Assembly (NCBI RefSeq): GCF_001625305.1
Contig: NW_017804398.1
Location: 251,035 to 315,034, forward strand
Length of the DNA stretch: 64,000 bases
From: Branchiostoma belcheri
Taxonomy: Eukaryota; Chordata; Leptocardii; Amphioxiformes; Branchiostomatidae
Direction: 5' to 3'
The notes under the pieces are model-generated. The model was not told the DNA's origin, ran no database searches, and was given only the letters and a program-made list of their open reading frames with translations. This document shows positions 1 to 14,268 of this stretch, piece after piece. The stretch's first letter is position 1; every line of letters starts with the position of its first letter. The position numbers and the translations under genes are program-made.

Positions 1-3000
1 GAACAATTCATCACAATGTGCTATGAAACTGTCATTCTCCAAAAAAGATGGATACTATTTAGTGTACAAGTTAACTCTGATTGAATGATTAATTGAAAAC
101 CACATGTAGGTTCAGATGCCAGTGGGAAAAAGGCTAAATCGTGAGCATTATGCAACACAGCAGTCATATATTACCACTTCAACAAGCGGGATCATACCTG
201 TGTTCGCATACATTGTATCTTCAATCTGATTGGAAAAACTACAACTTCTCTCAATTGCAAAGTCATATTTATGTGTGACAGGAAGATACAGAATGCTGTG
301 GAATTTTGAATAGTACATCAAAAGATGTCTGTAGTTAATAAAAGGCAGTCAGACAATTAGAAGGTGTCTTCATCATTATTTATGCAAAGTAGATTTGCAT
401 AATTCACCTCTCTTGGTAGTCTATTTCTCCTATCAGGAGGGATTTCACAATTATTCATGTTCTGTTGTTTATGTAGATATTGTCATGGGTATATTGACCC
501 ATTCAAAAAGTTATGTTAGTCTACTCAACATCTCACATTATCCTGTTTTCAATGTCTAAAAAGGCTATAATTAAAAAACCTGCATAAAAAGCTACAAATG
601 TAGTTAAAAAGCTACTAGGAGGTCTAAACAGCTGAACCACTTCTTCCAGAGCCTACAAAGTATGGGCCACCAGAACCATATCAAAGCATGGCCAAACAGA
701 AGATATGGAAAAAACTGCAGTTCTGCTGCAGTACCATAGGGGGCCTATAGTTGAGATTCATCACCCACCCACATACAGAATACATTCACAACCACCAGAG
801 TTATCCTGTCCACAAACCCACACACACACACGCCCATAAGCCAATGGCACAGAGAACATTACCTCCCTTTGGTAAGCCCATGTATGTGTTAGTGGTGCAT
901 ACTAACTCTCTTTGGCCCTTTGTGTCAAAAAAGACTCAAAGGAATCTTGATGTGAGATGGAAGGTTTGTTGGTGAATTTTCAATTTTCTGCAAAAGGAGG
1001 GAAGAAAGTGAAACATAACAGCATCCTTCAATTCCTAATCATAGTTTTTTCCCTCTTGCAAGCTATGTTAATGAAGGTTAGGCATCTAGGAATAAAGAAT
1101 ACTGGTCAGTGGACAAAAATGTTAAAAACAGTGGTATAGATTCAAATCACTAAATTGAAAAAAAAATACATGTTGTACATACTCAGTAATAGAAAACCCA
1201 AAGGAAGGTTCAGTTGCAAACTTGACAAGACAAAATTTCCTACGATACCAGGTATGTTCATTACTTGACATTTCCACTAAATATTGATACTAGTAAATCA
1301 TTTGATATTTCACTGCAGAATGAAGACTTGACCTTTATTTTAAAGAGCTGGTCTTGGTCAATAAATTGTCCATAACAACTTTCAGTATAGATGTCTCTGA
1401 TTACCATTGGAAAACACTTGATCAAAGTGGGAGTGGGTGGCTCTGTTAGTTCCTTTGTCAAGTTCATGTGCCCTTGGCATCTGCTGGTGGAGGTAAAGTC
1501 TGCCTAACTGTGGCACCGCTCCACATGTAGCCGAGTCTGAGACGTCTATTCCGTGGTGCCTTGTAAAGTCATATGGTCTACAGATTTCATTATGATTTAG
1601 ATTTATTTGTACAGAATGTTGGTAGTGCATGCAGGAGTTTTTAGTGCTATCATTCTAGGATGTCTGTAATGGCCACCAGGAAGAGTCTTCAAAATGGCTG
1701 GTTGGTATCATGAGAGGCACCTGGTATAGTTGGCACACACTGCAGCTTCTTTATTCTATGTATCTCCATCTCAACAGTTAATAAGAAATTAAGGATTTTA
1801 CACCTACATGGAGGTATTTAGAGTTTTGAATTTCTTTTTTCTCATGATTATTGTGAATTTCTGGCAGATTCTGTGCATATTTCACTGTCACTTTCTCCCA
1901 GCCTGTTAGAAAACCATTTTGACCACAAATTTGACGTCATTTCCTCCCATATTGCAGGGAGACCATTCTTCCCCATTGGACTTTTCTGTCCGTGGTTACA
2001 CCATTTCCCCCCTCACTTCCTGTGACTCCACTTAAAATAATTACACTCAAACCAGCTGAAGTTTGGAGTAGCACGAAATTTGTCCTATTCCTAGCTCAGG
2101 TTTTCTCTGATTGCATGTAAGAAGAATACAACTTTGTCAAAATCCAAAGTTGGCAGGTACAGATGACATTTAAAGACTCCTGGTAGTAGTGGACAACCTA
2201 GTGGAATCCTGACCAAATCCCAACCACTGATGTCCTTGCTCATAACTAACTCCCAACCATGGTTTGGAGAAGGGCAAGAGGCCATGTGTGACGGGCTTTA
2301 TTTTTAGTGCCAGTCATCTTTCTGACTGCCCTTTTTCATACCCCTTGAATGATAATTTGAAGCAACAAAATAAAAAGTTTCATTTGCCACTAAATATTGT
2401 TCAACTTATTATTTGTTCAACAGACATCTACATGTATTATACTGTATCATGGTTGTTCTCCAAGAGATCTTTCGGTGGCAAAATCATAACAAATGGCAAG
2501 ACAGCATGATAAACTGGCAAGACACACATTAAATATCAACTTCAATCAGAAGTTTTATTTGCTACTAGATAGTCTTGAACACATTGTCTATACAATAGAC
2601 ATATATTGTGGTAGTACCTGTGTATGACACCTCGATGTTGAATGATAGATGGGGAGATTTAGCTGTGTACACTCCGGGAGTGCAGTAAAGAAAACAAGCA
2701 TTCTTCAGAGCACCCAAACTAACCCAGGGCTGCAGGAGCTTTCAAACAGCGAAATCTCGGGGGAACCACACACAATGTTAGACCTTTCTTCATTGGTTGA
2801 TTAATACTCATAGGAGTAAATCATCAGTAGGATCCAATCGTATAAAGAGGCAGGGATTTTCCAGTCCTGTTTGACTGTTACTGAGGGACTTAAGTCAAGC
2901 TGTTAACAAATGACACAAAAGACATGCAGTCTTCAGTGGCTTAAAGGAATGGAACAAGTATAATCCCAGTGTGTTGGTGTTCTTAGATGCATGTGTCTTG

Positions 3001-6000
3001 GGGATGTAGCTTAATAGAATTTTAGACCATACCTATGGTATGTGGTACACAATAATCTCACAGAAAGTCCTTAAAGTCTTATGGGTTCACTACTGACAGA
3101 TTCTGATAATGCAGAAAAATGTCTGCTAAAGACTTTTTTCTTCAATTTTTCAAAAGATATCCATACATCAAGGCTGTCTCCAGCTTTGAATTATTGTTCC
3201 CCACACTCAATTTCAAAGTCCTGAAGCAAGTAATATTTGGGAACTCTCGAATCTCTGAAGTAATATTGTAATATTTCAGGTGTAAATGATATAATAATGG
3301 AAGCATTCATGCTCACGAAAATGTTATTTTAATTTCATGAAGTTAAGATTTTTGAGACGACAGTGAAATTTTTGACCATCCCCACAAGTATTTTTTGCCA
3401 AGACTGAACTATTATATTTTGAGGAAATCATGACGAGCATGATAAGTTTTAGACAATTGAGAAGTTTGTGATGCTGGAGTATACTACAGTAATAGGTAAT
3501 GGAGAGAATTCAGCATATGCACGAACACGGCATGTGATAGGGGATGTAAATTTTGTCCAGAGATTCTGTCCTAACCAGTTTTTTATGATCCTTCCATACC
3601 ATTTCTTTAAACATGACAACCCAGTTATGACTGAAATCTTGAACGTGGTTATTGTAGAATCTAACTGATCAAAACAAAGCCATTGATTTTGGTAATTTTT
3701 TTACATGAATAAACCTTATGACACTGCACAGTGATATTAATGGCACATGAATGTGACTTTTTAATGTTGTGAGAACGTCTTGAAATAAGTTTACTTGCAA
3801 CCGGTTGATTCTAAACAGACTTTGCACAGCTGGCATTCATGGTGAATATTAGTTATATATAGTTAGCAAATGTCAGTCTGACTGAAAAATTTTCAATTCA
3901 GAGGATTTTAACTTTTGGTACCAAAATTTTACAATGCCTACCATTAAAATTCCTAAATCTGAAAAAAAAGAAAACGTTATTTGAAATCCTGACTACCAAC
4001 TCATGTAAAAGATGGAGTACTCAGCTTAATTAGATCCCTTCCTACATGCCGCAACCAACATCATCAGGTGATAAAGCCATTAGAGTCCTAATCCCTCTCC
4101 ATTAACAATGTGCAACATATCTCTGAAGGTTACCCCATGTTGCAGAGAGGGAGCAAGCCAATTTCACAAGCTCCACTGTGGGTCGTTCCCTTGCCTTTCT
4201 CTAAAATGTCAAAACCAAGCACTACTAAATTTAGCAGGCCTGCAGGGGAGAGCATCCATTGCTTTGTTCTGTTGTAGGTACTTAAACAAAGTGAAACGGG
4301 GTAATGACATTTATTGGAAGTCAAGTGTTGCTGATCCTCTGGAACTGTGGGACTAACATTTCTCATGTTCTGCAGCAACAGCACTTTGTGATAACTACAC
4401 CAGACAAATAGGAAAGACTTGTCCCTAAGTATTTAGATGTGTTTGACTGTTCTTTTTTTGTCACCAGTCCACGTGCATGTTCACTTATCTGTTGAGGTAT
4501 ATTATTTAAACTTGAGTTCTAAAACCCGTTACCTTTTCTGGCAATTATTTTCTCACCAACTATGCAAATTATGCTCTAATTTCCATCATTTATGTCTGTA
4601 CCTACATGCTAAAACTCATGGACACCCAGAGTTCTACTCCTCTAAAGCCTCCAGAACAAAATGCTTAAGCTTCTACAGTTTCAAAATATGTGTTTAGGTC
4701 CTTCCCATTACCAATCACTTAATAACCAAAAGAAATAAATGATAAAATCCATTCAATCCTTCCCAAGCTGTGTTAGATTGTGCTGTTGCCTAGTCGTTCA
4801 ACAAACCAGTCCTACAGGGACTCAATTCTGTATAAATGTCATCAAATCTCACTGTATCATATCATTTTTTTTATTGTACTTAATGAAAGATAGCACAATA
4901 TTGCCTCTGATAAAATGGTACAGAATACATGTTTATGCTCCTCTTGGAAGCCACCGTTTTGAATGGAATCAGCTGTTGAGTATTGGGGAGTATCACAGCT
5001 CATCTCGTGCCACAAGGGCAGTCCCTGCCCACCCATCCATTCCATGCCATTTAACATGACATTTCTGTTGAAGCTCCAAGGTGTGCTGTGTGAGAGGGAA
5101 TCTGGGACAAGTTCCGCTGTGTATCAAAAGGGCTGGGTAGATTTAACCTGACATTTTGTGGTTTAACATGGGGAGAATTTTTGACACAGCACCTGGGAGT
5201 AAAATGGAGTGGATACACCCAGTGTGACATTTCTGGATGATATTTGAATTCGGGATATGGGACATTGTCACTGCCAATGTTTCTAATAGTCACTCAAGCA
5301 TAAGGTCCATAGACAGTTTTACCATTGCAATCATTACATGGACTTCTGACACATTATTTTTTAAAGGTCAATATTACTGCTGCAGACATTGATATTCTTA
5401 CCTTTTTGCTCTACCATATATATATTTTAGCAAACATTGTACACCTTACATATTGCCTTATTTGATAGCAAAGGGCACCTTTTTGAAATTCCTAGAGGGA
5501 AGGAAAATTAAATGTTATTTCGTACTTTGCCTAATCAAAAATGGAAGGTAGAGACCAAATATGTTTCAGTTCTATGAACAGATATGATAAACAGCTTGTC
5601 TGAAATTATGCAACGTTGACCAACAATCCAACATTCATGGCGTGAACTAAATGTCTGTTAGATAGCTGCCATGATCTGGATGTAACGTTAACGCTAATCT
5701 GTGGTGGAAGTAACAATAGCTAATTTGCTACTGATTAGCACAGGACAAATGGGCATCCTACATTCCGTGTCAATGCAGTCTACAAGGTATAATTCACACA
5801 GTGCTGCACTCACATATATCACAGTCAGAAGGTATGGCAAACAAGACATAAATGGCACATGTTGACTGAGCATATTACAATATGGTTCACCGTTGTCAAC
5901 CACACATCACCTGCACCAAGGAATGTGCCTTATTCTTAGCAGTAAGATGAATAGTGTTATCAGTCACCAACAAGAGCAATGGGTCAAGTACTGCATGTTA

Positions 6001-9000
6001 ACCTACTGTTAACAATTTGTACCTGTCCACAATGAGAATTCCCCCAGCACTTGCCCTATTCCAGGACAATCTATTTGTCTTCCTTAACCAGCCTGGAGAT
6101 GCCATTCATCCCATCAATAAATGTGACACCACAGTGTGTATTCTTTGGGTGCACCATACCTCTTTGTGAGTGCTGACAGGCCCTTGATGTCAGCCATGGT
6201 GTTTTGTCTTTGTTTTAAGTAATGGCATATGCCTGGGGTAATGATCTCGGTATAGCATTACCCTCATATCCAATGCTGCCTTCAGGGAAAAGTTATCTCT
6301 ATTGGGAATGGCTCATACACAGTTGCTCAAAGGCAACTTCTAGGTTTGTAATCCCCTCTTCTCCCTAGAGATCGATCTTAAAACTACCTTTTTTGGGGGC
6401 AGAAAATATAAAACAAGTTTGAAATGAGTGATACTGAGACAATGCTGGTTGACATTTTGGTTGGGAAAAGAGGGAAGAGAATCGATTAAATGTGGCCTAT
6501 TGATTGTGTTGGTCGATGTATCCGCAGCAGCAACACTGATCTCATATCTGATGCTGCAAAAAGTGCCAGGCAAATGAAACTTCCACTATTAATTTGCCCG
6601 AGTGACGTCCCCAGTGTTCTGCTGTCAGCAAGGATCGAACTTATCAGGGAAATGAAATTTGACCCCAGTGTCCCACCCTTTCTGACGCGACTCAAGACAA
6701 TACAATCCTTATTACTGGTACGCCTTGATAATCATCTATCACATTTCCACAACCTCGGGCAACAAGGAGGCAGAAATGTGATTTGTGCAAAAGACTGACT
6801 GAACAAATATTTCGAAGACATACATAGAGGGTGCTTAATATGTTAAAAGTAAACTTTGATGAGAAAATTGAGTGGTGGAACACAAAAAATGACACCGTAA
6901 GCAATTAAAACATTTGATTTGTTAATGATGATGCATACATGTATGTAATCTACAATTATGTATCTTTTAATGATAATGATAGACTTAATTGCACAACAAT
7001 TGTACAAAAAGGTGCCTCTACTGCTATATCACGACAGACATACTATGAGACTCATCTACAAAACACTGTAGTATGGGATGTGAACGTGATTTTGCAATCT
7101 TGGGTGAATTTCTATCATAGGCATTTGTAGTAGATATTTTCCCATATGTACAATTGCATAGACTTACTTGCCTCATTTCATCCTTGTGTATGTATATTAT
7201 ACCAGTTTTTTTCAGGGTCAGCCCAGCTGTAGGTTTTGTGTATTTGCCTGAGAAAGTGTCCCTCCCCTTGTGTATGTACTCCACCCGTTTCAGGGTACAT
7301 CAATTTGTACATATGGAGAGAAATGGGACATATCACAAGCCTGAAGGCTCAGCCGACCTCAGTGTCAAATGCAACCATGAGACTGGATAATTCTCCTTCC
7401 CGGTTGGACCATGAATCAAAGTGACATCCTTGCGGCCGATTTCTTCCCATTGTTACCAGGAGGGCTGACCTGAGATTGCAGGGCAGCAGACAATGTACAA
7501 ACTGTGATAAAAACGATACCCAGTGGACAACTGCACCAGCAAAATTGTTTTAGATTGACAAAAGAGTGAAAATGGCAGGGCAAATGGTCCGGACTCTCTA
7601 TCATTTACCTACCTGCAAAAGTCATAAAATCCTTGTCTTAATTGAGCTTACATCCAAATCAAATGGACAGAATTTCTCTAAATTGTCTCTAACAGCAGCC
7701 TCTGAGAGAGACACACTTTACTGCAGGATAAAATACCAGCAGGGACCCCCTGAGCATAAGGCAAAACCTCAACTGGGACCTTTCATTTAACTTCAGCTTG
7801 GTGATCAAATATGTACAAGATAGGCCATGTGAGGCCGGTGAAATTGTTTCTAAGAGGCTTGCGAGGCTTAGGGTTTAATTTTTCATACTGCAGCACTTGG
7901 AGAAGCTGTGTGGAGCATCGCTGAAAGGGATCAAGACTTCGCTGATACATCTATATAAATCTTCCCAGCGCTGTGATGTGGAATCCCAGTTGCATCTGCA
8001 CTTATTGCCATTGGACTATCAAAAGTGTAAGAGTGATGATAACACAAATGGCACTTCATGTACCAGTGCTTTATCTTCCGAATGGACAGTGATAATACGT
8101 TCCCTCCCAACCCATGTTTTATGCTTAGTGCACAATCTGTCTCGGCAGAAGTCAATTTGCTTCACATTGATGGCGAATCCTTGCAGTCCATCTAAGGCCA
8201 CACCAATCTATGTTCTTGGTTCTCAGGTTTGCCTGCTTCATTTTTTTCTGATTTGCAAAAAAAGAAAACGTACATGTACCGTTTAGATTTTGAATCAACT
8301 CCAAAACTCTAAAATTTGGGCACCAACAGTTGAGGAAAGTCTTTGTCTTCCTACTTGTTACAGTTGTTACAAGCTGAGAACTGACCAAGGAGCTTAAAAT
8401 CTAGCTTAAATCAAATTGGAACCAAGAAATGAAGTTGGAGTGGCCTGAATAGGGGAATACCCTGAAAATAGAAAAAAAATGTTCATATAGTAGAGGCATC
8501 CTCTTGTGAATACAACATGTTTTGATGTTCTAATCTTGATGAAAATAAGATTGTTTGATCTTGACAATAAGAAATGTGTCCGTACCCTGGGAATAAGTTA
8601 TCAGTCCCAGCTACACACATCAGGTGTAGTGACTCGCGTATCGCAGCCTGCTGGCCCTTATCTTGCAAATTATGCCTTTCATTCGGTCCACATCTATCAT
8701 CTCTATTAGACACATTTATTCAGCCAGCAAAGGAGGCCTTGTGGAGACTAGTACAGCAAAAACTAAATTTGAAAATGATGCCAAACTTACTTATCCTGGG
8801 ACCTGTAAGCTTTCACAGCCAAATAAATCCTTATGAAATGCGTTGTAAGATCATAAATACATTTTTGTTACAATGACCCTCAGCATCTTCATTTAATATA
8901 TGACGTATCCTCAGCACTTTGACTAACTAGTAGCACATTCTCTACCTTTGTGAAAACTAACATATTAACAAGTGAGCCCACATCAATGTTAGTTGGTAGC

Positions 9001-9329
9001 AATAGTACCATTAACATTTCGAGCAAGTTGCCCAGACATGAAGTCAATGGTATATCTTACGTATACAGTGTGAAAATCTAGGGACCTGAGTAATATCCTG
9101 CAGGCACATTTTCCAGTAACTGCGGCTGTAAAGCTCAGACCAGTTAAATAGCACCTGAACCAGTGATGTTACTATATAGTTGGAACTGATTATATCTTCC
9201 CAAGGGTATGCATGTATACATTGTCTAATTGCACTTCAAAACATGCTGTATTTCTGAAGATTAAGTCTCCATTCTGTGCATGTTGTTCTATTTTGATATT
9301 TCCGCTGTATTCTTCCATTTAGTTGGATC
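1..9329. other. Gene-free stretch, no coding exon recognised
   Basis: Only short ORFs occur, none with a recognisable family or convincing splice-flanked exon. A CA-rich microsatellite lies near 818-832 and a copy of a dispersed repeat at 1891-2030. Stretches at about 4030-5300 and 7300-8260 are less AT-rich and lack simple repeats, so they may hold regulatory sequence, but I cannot show this. Confidence 0.6.
1891..2030. repeat. Dispersed repeat family A, copy 1
   Basis: This copy ends in GGTTACACCATTTCCCCCCT followed by CACTTCCTGTGACTCCA. The same tail recurs near 13310-13350 and 19743-19780. The 5' part (AAACCATTTTG, GGGAGA, TTTCTGTC) also matches copy 2. Confidence 0.65.
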
Positions 9330-12290
9330 CAGATCCTAATGTGCTGTGAAGCACAGATAAGTCTTGTGGTTGAAAGTTGTGCTAAGAGATCATGGCTTTT
9401 ATTTTGTCTGACAATGACGCAATCTGGATGGCATAGTTTTTTTTCTGATGACAATGATAAGATCAAACACAGCAGCACCAAGACGAATGGTAGTGATAAA
9501 AATTTAATGAAGTCTGAGTGGCAGCAGCAATACACAGATGGCTTCCAAGCCCGCCAGTAATGATCCAAAATCAAAATGTAATTATAATTATTATAGAGAT
9601 AAATTATAATCACAAAACACAGCGGACCGTAACCATTTTTGAGCCCGCCAGATAACCTCCATTACTTGCACACATGAAATGCGAAAGTTGCCCGCAGGGC
9701 GCGATCCAGTGATTTATTTTGTAATTACCAAAATCAGCCAGTGGAAACACAGGCAAAATTTCCAGCTCGCCAAATCATAAATTCATGGGGAGACTTCTCT
9801 AAGGGCATGCCTTCAATAATCCATCCAACAACGAAGCGGCACCAGGGAAAATTCATTTCAGGAGTGTAGTACAGCGATTTACGACCACCCCGTCATCCAT
9901 CATCCTCCAGTCACCAACTGATCGGCTTTAATAAAGACCTTACATTATTATCATTGACAGCAAACAGCAGAGGGGAAGACAGCAATAACTCACACGTTAT
10001 AACACAGCTTGTAGTGACAAAAAGCTTTCATGTACAAAAATGTTGCATTGTGATTTAACTCTGCTTGCAGAGGATTTGCAGAGTGTCCATTGTTGCTTCG
10101 TGAACAGCAGATGGGATACACACGGATTGTCGCTGATCTGATCACAATACAACGTATTCAGATACATTTAGACACACCCAGTTTTCAGGTACAGTATTCA
10201 GACTCAGATCTATATCCTATATACCTTTGTGACAGTATGTGACGAGATCAATATTGGGCATAATTGATGAATAGTTTTTTAAAAATCATACATTTTCCCT
10301 TGATTCTAATATAAGGTCCCCTTGTCTCTGTAGAATTTGTTACTGGAAATTAAAAATGGGCATGAAGAGGACCAAGTGGGAAGATCAGTATCAGTGCAGC
10401 AATCCCTCCTGATGCTCCTGTCAGGCACCTTTATTATCTCCACGACAGGTGTAATTTACTGTGTGTTGATTCCTATCATAGGTAAGCCTCCCGGGTCCTG
10501 TCCATACCTGCCACTGAACACTGGGCTCCTTTTGCGCCAGTTAGCCCACACCTCGCACCCTGCCAAACAGCAGGAAATAAAACAGTAGTGAAACCAGGCA
10601 GGGGGGTGGGGTGATCCGAGGCAAGGAAATATGTCACACATGAATGGCAGGAATATTAGAAAACCATCAGCTTCCAACTTCATCAATTTCTCATCTCTTT
10701 CCATTAGTGTCCGCAGTCTACATCCTAACAATGGTTGCAGCCTTACCAGACGTGCTAAAGTAATTTTGTAGGGGTTTTATATCATTACGAGCACACATCC
10801 AGGCTGTGGTGGAATATGAATCCCCCGTCTTTAATAGTAAGAACATGGGTGCCGGAGTCAGCGATGAGATTAGATTTTCCATTGGGTGCAAAACGCACTG
10901 GCCTAACAAAAGATCCATACAACAAAGTCAATTACACATTTTCAAAGGCACCCATGCAAGGCAGAATGATATTACCATGATAGTATTTCGATAAAGTTCT
11001 TTTATGAAAAAATAATGAACAATTTCTACTTGAGTGACTTAATTTGGATGGACAAACTTTCATCAAGGTAATCAAAGCATTCTGGCGCCAGGGAAGATTT
11101 GAGGCGTCCTTGTTTACAAAACCTGGTAATTTCTGATCCAGAAACTGATGATAGTGAACCTTCACCACAGCTCTGCCCTTAATGCCATACTGGTTAAACC
11201 TGGGATGATCCACTTCCAAATTGGGGCAGGCTATGTCATCCTGTTAATATCACCCTTACTTTCAAGTGTTATGTTCCAATCCGAGTGATGTCTTTGTGCA
11301 ATCTTTATTTAGTAATTAGACATGCACCCTGCACACACACATCAAGGGAAAGTGAAGCATGCAACAGGGTCAGGATCGCGCGGCTCCCAGGCCAGCCCTG
11401 CTCATACCCCTCATTTCTCATTACTTCCTCCTCATTTTCACTAGTCTCATTTGAACAGCAATCGATTATATGACATTCGGACTGCAACATTACACAATGG
11501 CTTACTTTTAAACCTAAGGCCAACCCGCTTTTGTTTTTTGCTATGGTGAGGGGAAGATTCATTGTGGGGCATTCAATAGTGTTTTGTAGACCATCCAGTA
11601 ATACTGCGCCCTAGCAATGTCTTCTTGTTACATCCACAATCATTATATCTCTGATTAAATTTTGAGGTGAAAATAGCCTGACTTTTATGGCAAACCGTGG
11701 TATTTGTCTGCCTTGATTTTCCCCTAATATGGCATGCTTGGGTGGAATGGGGTTGTTTGGCAGGGTAATAACCCTACAGTAATCTCTGACCAATATCAGC
11801 ACCTTACCATTATTGTGAAACTCAGCCAGCTGTGAAATTGCTCTAAAAAGGTACGTCCAGGAGACCTCTGATGGGCACATGTAGCCCGTGTATGATATAT
11901 AGTCCTCTGATACGCAGGCTTGCATCAGGCGCGGGGAAGTGTCCTCTCCATCTCCCCTGCTATTACCACCCTTTCTCAATCCGCGGAGATGCCATGTACA
12001 ACCATTATCTGAACACGTTGTACGGCTAATGGGCCTTCATTCCCCCTCACTTTACACGTCCTCTGGTGATTCGCAGCCATTAAGACAAAAGTTTAGAAAT
12101 AGCAAGGGAGCGCACAAAGTGTTGACATGGGATTTGCCTCCTCGCTCCACAAACTTTGTGTAAATGTCTTGGAGCCATGCCCATTCCTGTAATAGCCAAT
12201 CAAGCTTGCAAATCGGCTTCTCCTTACTTTTTATTTCACTTTTATGCTGTTAATGAGCTTGCCCTAATGTTCTCCCTCCACATTTAAAGG
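9330..12290. promoter_or_regulatory. Candidate cluster of non-coding regulatory elements
   Basis: This 3 kb lacks convincing coding exons and simple repeats and is less AT-rich than its surroundings. It contains words typical of developmental enhancers: TAATTA-like homeodomain sites, AGGTGTAA (T-box-like) near 10448, TTTGAACAG next to AATCGATTAT near 11450-11470, and TGACAG near 9955. Motif words alone are weak evidence and cross-species alignment could not be done. Confidence 0.3.
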
Positions 12291-13209
12291 CCATCGGCCT
12301 CAGTAAAGAAAAAAGGTGCCGTCAACAAAACACAAACTTTCTCTTCAAGCTGTTTCTTATTTTTTAAGTATCTCTTAAAAAGCTAATGAAGAACATTTAG
12401 ATGAACAAATTCCATTTCATGATAGATGTGCTAAAGTACATATCATGAAAGAGAAAAAAAATCAGTGTATGTAACAATGCATCTAATCTAATCTACTACA
12501 GTACATTTTGTAGGCCAGTCCTATCTATCAAGCACTAGAGCATACACTGCTAAATTACCCAGAAAACTACAGACAACCACAGCAAGCACGGCCCTGATGA
12601 ACTTATCTCCTCTACATCTGAGCCAGAAAACAAGATGACCCTGCATCATAAAACATTCCAACAATTGACTTGTACAACAGTTCAACAGGCCAAGATGCCA
12701 ACATGAAAGTTACATGGTTTGCCTTCACTGCAAGAAGAACACGAGGCCAGACTAATTAAATTTTTTTGTTCTCGGATTTTAAGAAAATACAATAATTGGT
12801 CTGGCTTAATTGTTCTTCATGGAAAAGCCAACTGTATAAGATACATGTATGTAGCTACAGACATTCACAGTGGAAGGTCCTGTCTTCTATATCAAGTAGA
12901 ATTTAAGAAAGAAAGAAAAAAATACATGCAAGAATGTGACCACTTTTGATGGTAATTTTAAAAACACAATCATATTATAATGTTTTGTGATCTTTGTGAA
13001 GTGGCAAGACATTTGAAGTAAAGTTTGTTGTGATTATTTAAATGCAAACTGAGTGATATTGTAAGAAAATGGCTTTTTGTTTTGCTCACATTGGTGAAGT
13101 GTCTGCAATATCTATTTTTACATAAAAAAATTTCTGCTGCTACAACAGTTTCAAGGTAATTCTTTCACCATAGGATGTGCTTCAAGATTTCCTATATCAT
13201 ATCATTCAT

Positions 13210-13350
13210 TTCCTTCCAGGCTTTTGGGGAAACCATTTTGTCCTTTAATTTTACATGGCTAGACTATATGGGGAGAACATTTTAAACTCCAATTTGACCT
13301 TTCTGTCAGTCTGCAGTTACTACATTTCCCCCTCATCTCCTGTGATGTTA
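13210..13350. repeat. Dispersed repeat family A, copy 2
   Basis: It shares AAACCATTTTG, GGGGAGA, CTTTCTGTC and the tail CATTTCCCCCTCATCTCCTG with the copy at 1891-2030, in the same orientation and order. It is diverged, so probably old. Confidence 0.6.
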
Positions 13351-14164
13351 CTGTATTCAATTAACTGCTGACACAAGCAAACAGGTGAAAATACTGAAAA
13401 AAAAAGCAAGGAGGGAAAAACATGCAGCATCCCACTTCTCATAGGTAGGGATTTATAAAGGAAGAAAGATCACCACATTTTTATGTTTAGGCCACGTCTT
13501 ATTACCTGTAGACAATGCAAAGTGTACAAACTTGGTGCTTTAAAACTCTTTCGTCATCCCATTGCACAAATGCTTCATCCCCAGAAGATTTGATGTCAGA
13601 ACAAGGAGCCTTTTCTTCCATTACACATCAAACGAGCCCTCAAATGAAACACCACCCCACCGGGAATTCCAAGACAGGGACTTCATATTGCTCTATCAAT
13701 TAATGTTCCAGCATGGAACAATTAATCAAAAAGTGACAGACTGATCAATCAATTCATTAGAGTAAGTAACAAGAAAATGATTAATACCATGGTAAATCAC
13801 TACAACAGTATTGAACACCAAATTGAAGATGTCCATTTGTGGGTCAATAAGTTAAATCATTAGACAAAATGTGATGTAATTTCACAAAGAATCTAGGGTA
13901 ATCGCTGTGACAATGGCATGATAGTAGGGGTGTGCGTGCCAAAATCATTGTTGCTGTAATAATACCTACTATCTGGAGGTGCCTTGTCATTAATCATTGT
14001 AGTAACCAGCCACAGTTACATTGTTCTTTTGAAAGTAAGTAGGCTGGGACAACTAGTCTGCAAAAGTGAAAGTGAAAAAAGTGGTCTCTGAACAGTTTTG
14101 CCCAATGAACAGTTGATGTAATCTTTCACTGGTCATAACAGACAAGATGGACACTGTGTACAGT

Positions 14165-14268
14165 ATTTACAGGTTCATGATGTATCTGGGAAATTCCCCT
14201 GGCTCTTTTCTACAACAAGAACAGTGGGCCAAGGTTTAAGGCGTGCAACCCTTTCCAGTGGCATGCAT
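14165..14268. repeat. Dispersed repeat family B, copy 1
   Basis: It shares TTTACAGGTTCAT, a GTGG-rich middle and the end GCAACCCTTTCCAGTGGCAT with 21435-21570, in the same order and spacing. Confidence 0.65.

Noticed and set aside
3000-3075. tRNA-like start GGGGATGTAGCTTAA
   Set aside because: Only the first bases resemble tRNA-Ala; no anticodon stem, T loop or acceptor pairing follows.
7897-8286. 129-codon plus-strand ORF in the left gene-free stretch
   Set aside because: No family resemblance and overlapping long ORFs on the other strand; ORFs of this length occur by chance in a 64 kb window.
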